Below are positions 59,920-64,000 of a DNA stretch of 64,000 nucleotides, one piece after another (position 1 is the first letter of the stretch; each line of letters starts with the position of its first letter). A program made the translations under genes and the position numbers. This stretch comes from Lineus longissimus (lineage: Eukaryota > Nemertea > Pilidiophora > Heteronemertea > Lineidae), in NCBI RefSeq assembly GCF_910592395.1, contig NC_088310.1:2427501-2491500 (forward strand). Direction: 5' to 3'. Below the pieces are notes generated by a model, which was not told where the DNA came from, ran no database searches, and worked only from the letters and a program-made list of their open reading frames with translations.

Positions 59920-61580
59920 AGAGAGCCAGCTGGACCTGGCACAAGGAAAACTGTAACTGGATTAAAAAAGAGAAACTTCCCAAATATCTCATTTTGTCAC
60001 TTTTTGATGCTGCAATGAAGGAAGTTATCCTGATCATGGTCTAGCAGAAAAGCTTTGAAAACTCTGGCATCAAAACTATTGATGAATTCCTTATCCTCTA
60101 CCTCCTTGTCTTTTAGTTTAATAAGTCCGGGATAAACAACAAGGTCTTGAACTCGAGTGTCTATGAACATGCACTACTTTGATGAGAAACCCTTAAAACG
60201 ATTCTCAGTTCCATCTTCGTTTTCATGATGAGCATTTAAAAGATTCAGGTTTTTTATTCTCGCTGCATTTAAAGTTGCTCAAATCTCTGATGAACTGCTC
60301 ACAAGTTGCATTTTCTGTGCTTGATTCTAGAAATTAATATAAGTCCAATATATTTGTATGACATTTCTTAAAAGATGAAAAAGCATAATTGTCACTTTGA
60401 ATCCATTATTATTAATCTGATATCATCAGCCACCAACATTCAAGATCACAATCATAGATTTTTTCAAGGTTAAATTTGTTGGAGATTAGAATTGCCTCTG
60501 TACATAGGTCTATCAATGTTTGTGAAGATGGTTTGAAAATAGATGTGTACTGCCAAATGGGCATAGATGTAGCTTATCTATATGATTGTGTGTACTTCAA
60601 AAGTAAATAATATCTGTATAATGTCTGTAAATAATATTTCTAAACTTACATGTATACAGGGAAACTAAAAGGAAGGAATTGAATGTACCTAACTACTTCT
60701 TGTTGCTTCTTGTTTTTCTTTCTGAACCTCAATTCTTTTTTATTAGATCATGATATATCACGATGTATACAAGTAGATAGGTGCAATGAAAAAAGTGTTT
60801 GATATGATTTTGGTGAAAAATGGTGAGAAAGGTGTTCAACCCATGCTCAGCTCGAGTACTGTGTCTTTTGTCTTTCTACAGACTTCCACAGGATGGAATG
60901 AATTGGGAGACATAATACCAAGAGTATGTTTACAGTGAAGTTACTTGTAGAAAATACAATCATGCAAAAATGTTCATTCATAACTTGTTTGGATATGCCA
61001 TTTAGAAATCACTTGTAAGGCAACATATTTTATTTTTGAACAATGAGTACACCTTAGACACTTAAAACTTTTAAGTTAACAAGAAAGAATACATTTTGTT
61101 CGGCTGTTGTGTTGTCTGTGTGATGTTTGATCACAAAAAAACAGTGCTTTGTGAAGTGGACTATCACCTACCGTCTCTTTCTGTATCAGTCATTTCAGAT
61201 TTTGAAATTCAAGAATTGTAGTTTATTTATTAGTAATCTGTAAGAGAGAAACACCCGTCATATGACTTGCAAGTATTTGCTGGTTGTCTGTGACAGACAA
61301 AACATTTCAGAATTAGGTCCAATTAGTTGTTGTTATATCCATTTTGTCCTTTAGCCATACATGTAGGTATAAAAGTTGGACTGAATGTCCACTTTGGGAA
61401 TCATGTACAGGGCTTAGCCAAATAACATGTGTGTTGTTTTTTCTAATATCTATGCTTTTATACTATAACCCCAAGGAAGGAAATTATGATTTGGTTGTTA
61501 TTTTCTTTTGAGTAATAATATTTTTTATGATGTAGCTACAGAAATGAATGGAATTTTAAATAAAGTATTTGAAACTTATA
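59920..61580 (+). other. ZNF106 3' UTR (probable)
   Basis: AT-rich sequence without open frames of note, running from the stop to the first good AATAAA that I see (61559). The exact cleavage site is unknown. Confidence 0.55.
61559..61564 (+). terminator. Candidate poly(A) signal
   Basis: aataaa in ttttaaataaagtatttg, followed by T-rich sequence (atctttgttgttatgttagt). It is the first canonical hexamer seen after the ZNF106 stop codon. Confidence 0.5.
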
Positions 61581-61980
61581 TCTTTGTTGTTATGTTAGTT
61601 TTTGATATCCCCATTCCATTTTTTGAAAATGGAAAATTCAATAGCAATGTGATGGAAAGAAACTGGAAAACTCAATGGCTATCCATGGAATAGTGTCATG
61701 TCTCAGCTCAGATGGCAGCACCAATGGAGGCAAAAAGATTTTTAGAAAAATTTTCTAACCCTAATCCTTTCATAAGTTAAAAATTTTGAAAAAAAGTTTG
61801 GGACTGATGATTTTGGTTCATTTTGAGCAGAAAAAAAGTGAAAAAAATATATTTTGGACTTTTAAAAATTTTTTCACCATTGAGTCGGTTCAAAATTTTG
61901 AAAATTTTTCAAAGTCAAAAAGGTTTTGGGACTGATTATGTTTAGGTGGGAGACAGTTGCCAAATAACACAAGAATCTTT

Positions 61981-62174
61981 CAAACACACAAGACTCATCT
62001 GAATATCGAAGACATAAATTGATTATAACTGTTTTCTCTGTAGGAGGGTCGAGCTGTTGTGTCAGATCTACATTTTTCAAACACACAAGACTCAATCTGA
62101 ATATCGAAGACATACATTGATTATAACTGTCTTCTCTGTAGCAGGGTCGAGCTGTTGTGTCAGATCTACATTGC
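61981..62174. repeat. 97-bp tandem duplication
   Basis: Two copies beginning caaacacacaagactca at 61981 and 62078, with only a few differences (cataaattg / catacattg, taggaggg / tagcaggg). Confidence 0.9.
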
Positions 62175-62442
62175 ACGATTCTAGGATGAGACGGAGAATT
62201 CGATCGACCATGTTCTTATATTGAGTGTTGATTGGTTCAATATATCAGATCCTACTTGCTGACTTTGAGCTGGTAATCTGTGGGTCAGTCTCCAGTGATG
62301 TAATGATGAAGCAAAATACAATTTGTAGTGTCTCCTCCAGGGTTGTGACTGTCTTTGGAGAGTGTGTGACTTACAGACATAAATTGGTCAATTAGACACA
62401 TAAAACTCTCCGATGTTCATGATCAAGACCCCAGCAGCGTTG

Positions 62443-62462
62443 CCCCCCCCCCCCCCCCCCCC
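62443..62462. repeat. Poly-C run (20 bp)
   Basis: Uninterrupted C20, a G-quadruplex-prone homopolymer on the other strand. Length may be unreliable in assembly. A shorter C run lies at about 2988-2999. Confidence 0.9.
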
Positions 62463-63146
62463 GCTTGATGAGATCCAAACGTACTTAAGTTATGACCCAA
62501 TTCAGTATTAGTGTCTCATTGACAGAAGTCATTTCTGAAGGACAGGCCGGTATGTCCTCCAAGCTGATGTATAATGTTCACGGCGAACATTAACCCCTGA
62601 TTTCCTCAGGATAGCATGACAATGGATGAAATGACTGCAAACTAATACTGATGCCAGTAACTCAATTATTATGATGAAACATTCGTCAAAGTTGTCGTCA
62701 CTGTCATGTGCCTCCACCTGAGCTAAGAAATTGGAACGACACTTTGAATAAAATCAAAAATATCGCCCGTTTTTAGGGCGGGGGACGATTTACAGCTGGA
62801 AACCCAAACCAACTACCGCAGATCCGTCATTCATCATGTCTTAGCAAGTATAAACCTGGTTTAATCATATGCGGCTTATCTTACTATACATGTGCAGTCA
62901 AGTTGCTTATATACCAGTCAAATTTGGCCCGCATTGCTCCCATGGGTACGTCGTCTGTTCGTTTCTTGTAGCACCAATAGTCCACGGCAGGGGAGCTACA
63001 GGGAGGGAATGGCCCAGAACCTGGTATGTATACAACTGGGGAGCTAGGGAGGAAGAACTTTCGTTTAAACTGACCACATCCCGGGTGGCGGGCGCCAAGC
63101 ACGTGGGCTTCGCATATTTTATGATAATGAGCAAACCGTCCCCGTT

Positions 63147-63221
63147 ATGTTCTATCGAGAATAGGCCAAGTCGCGTCCCCGTTTAGTTCTACATGTTCTA
63201 TCGAGAATAGTCTAAGTCGCG
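63147..63221. repeat. Short tandem duplication, 46-bp period
   Basis: tgttctatcgagaatag followed by g/t-c-c/t-aagtcgcg occurs at 63148 and again at 63194. Confidence 0.8.
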
Positions 63222-64000
63222 TTTACTCAGTGAAAATTTTAGCGGATAAAAAGATCGGGGTTTGGTGTGTATTGCCCCAATTTTTCACATTGACCAATGC
63301 TGCTGCTATAGTTTGTTATGTGTGCTCATCTGGTATGTTGGTGGGCGTCTATAGAACCTGCCATTGGTGATTTCATAGACCATTCAGTGCTTTTCGTAAG
63401 GCCGGTTTGACTTGGCAGTGACCCAAGCCGGCCAAGGCCTATTAAAGTTGTAGCCAACTCGCGTTTGTGTTTAATACGTGTGTATGGGATGTTATTGTAT
63501 TGAATGTACAGCGTGTACCAACCATGTGTAGGCCACCATGTGTGTACAACGTGTACCAAAAAAATTGATCCATATAGACCGGAACGAGTTTACAATCCCC
63601 AATCACAGCCCAAAAAGGTCATTAAAAATTTGATGAAATAAGTTAATTGTATGTGATCAAACTACGTGTATCACTGACGAGTGATTGTGAGTACCAGGAG
63701 TAGCAGTAGTGCATGGGCAGTACGTCATTTCTGATCGGGGATTGTGATTTTTAACCGTTATATGATGTCATTCAAAATCTGCAATGGAATATTCCACCTG
63801 TTATCCTACTTGCTCTGACGTCAGCCAGTTGGTTGAATGGAGTGATAGCGTACAACTTCAAGATATTCAAGCCTGAATGGCTACTTACGTAGTACAGTTT
63901 ATTTGGGGTAATAGTGCCCAGGTCTTCATTCTTGCAATAGCTATAATTGAGTGATGGTTGACTGGCTTGAGTGTGAATGGCTCTCCAATTGCAAAATGTA

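Larger units (their letters stand above)
61565..64000. other. Intergenic region downstream of ZNF106
   Basis: Contains an AT-rich oligo-A/T stretch (about 61740-61940), a 97-bp tandem duplication (61981-62174), a C20 run (62443-62462), a GC-richer stretch (about 62930-63180) and a 46-bp-period short duplication (63147-63221). No exon, RNA gene or domain is recognised on either strand. Confidence 0.55.

Noticed and set aside
62869-63186. 105-codon frame in the GC-richer stretch past ZNF106
   Set aside because: Both strands are open because the stretch is GC-richer. No domain was recognised and there is no splice or promoter context.

Overview
The window looks like nuclear DNA of an invertebrate animal. 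It is AT-rich, genes are split by GT-AG introns, there are tRNA-derived SINE-like pieces, small inverted-repeat (MITE-like) elements and a long satellite array, and nothing looks bacterial. Two genes are recognisable and point to a bilaterian. I cannot name the phylum; a marine lophotrochozoan or invertebrate deuterostome would fit, as inference only.

Left part (1 to about 32 kb): the 5' end of a SNAP-25/SNAP-23 family t-SNARE gene on the minus strand. Coding exon 1 is at 27087-27161 and coding exon 2 at 1645-1686, separated by a 25.4-kb intron. All later exons lie beyond the left edge. The big intron holds MITE-like elements, tandem repeats and a GC-richer open segment at 17271-17462. Its donor phase would let it act as an alternative first coding exon.

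Middle (32.4-39.6 kb): two short minisatellites, then about 7.6 head-to-tail copies of an unusually long unit (about 897 bp). Each unit carries a degenerate tRNA-like segment with intact RNA polymerase III A and B boxes, followed directly by T runs.

Right part (41.2-61.6 kb): a complete ZNF106 (ZFP106) orthologue on the plus strand. Seventeen coding exons could be joined by hand in one continuous frame of 3432 codons plus stop. The protein has two N-terminal C2H2 fingers, a G/N/W-rich repeat, very long disordered exons, a coiled coil, a WD40 propeller and two C-terminal C2H2 fingers. It is far longer than the human protein (roughly 1900 residues). It also carries features I do not know from vertebrate ZNF106: a pogo/Tigger (CENP-B-N/psq) type helix-turn-helix and five PxDLS CtBP-type motifs. 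From 61.6 kb to the end I see no gene.

The two genes are divergent (head to head), like SNAP23 and ZNF106 on human 15q15. The window therefore appears to preserve an ancient bilaterian gene pair, with the satellite array inserted between the two 5' ends.
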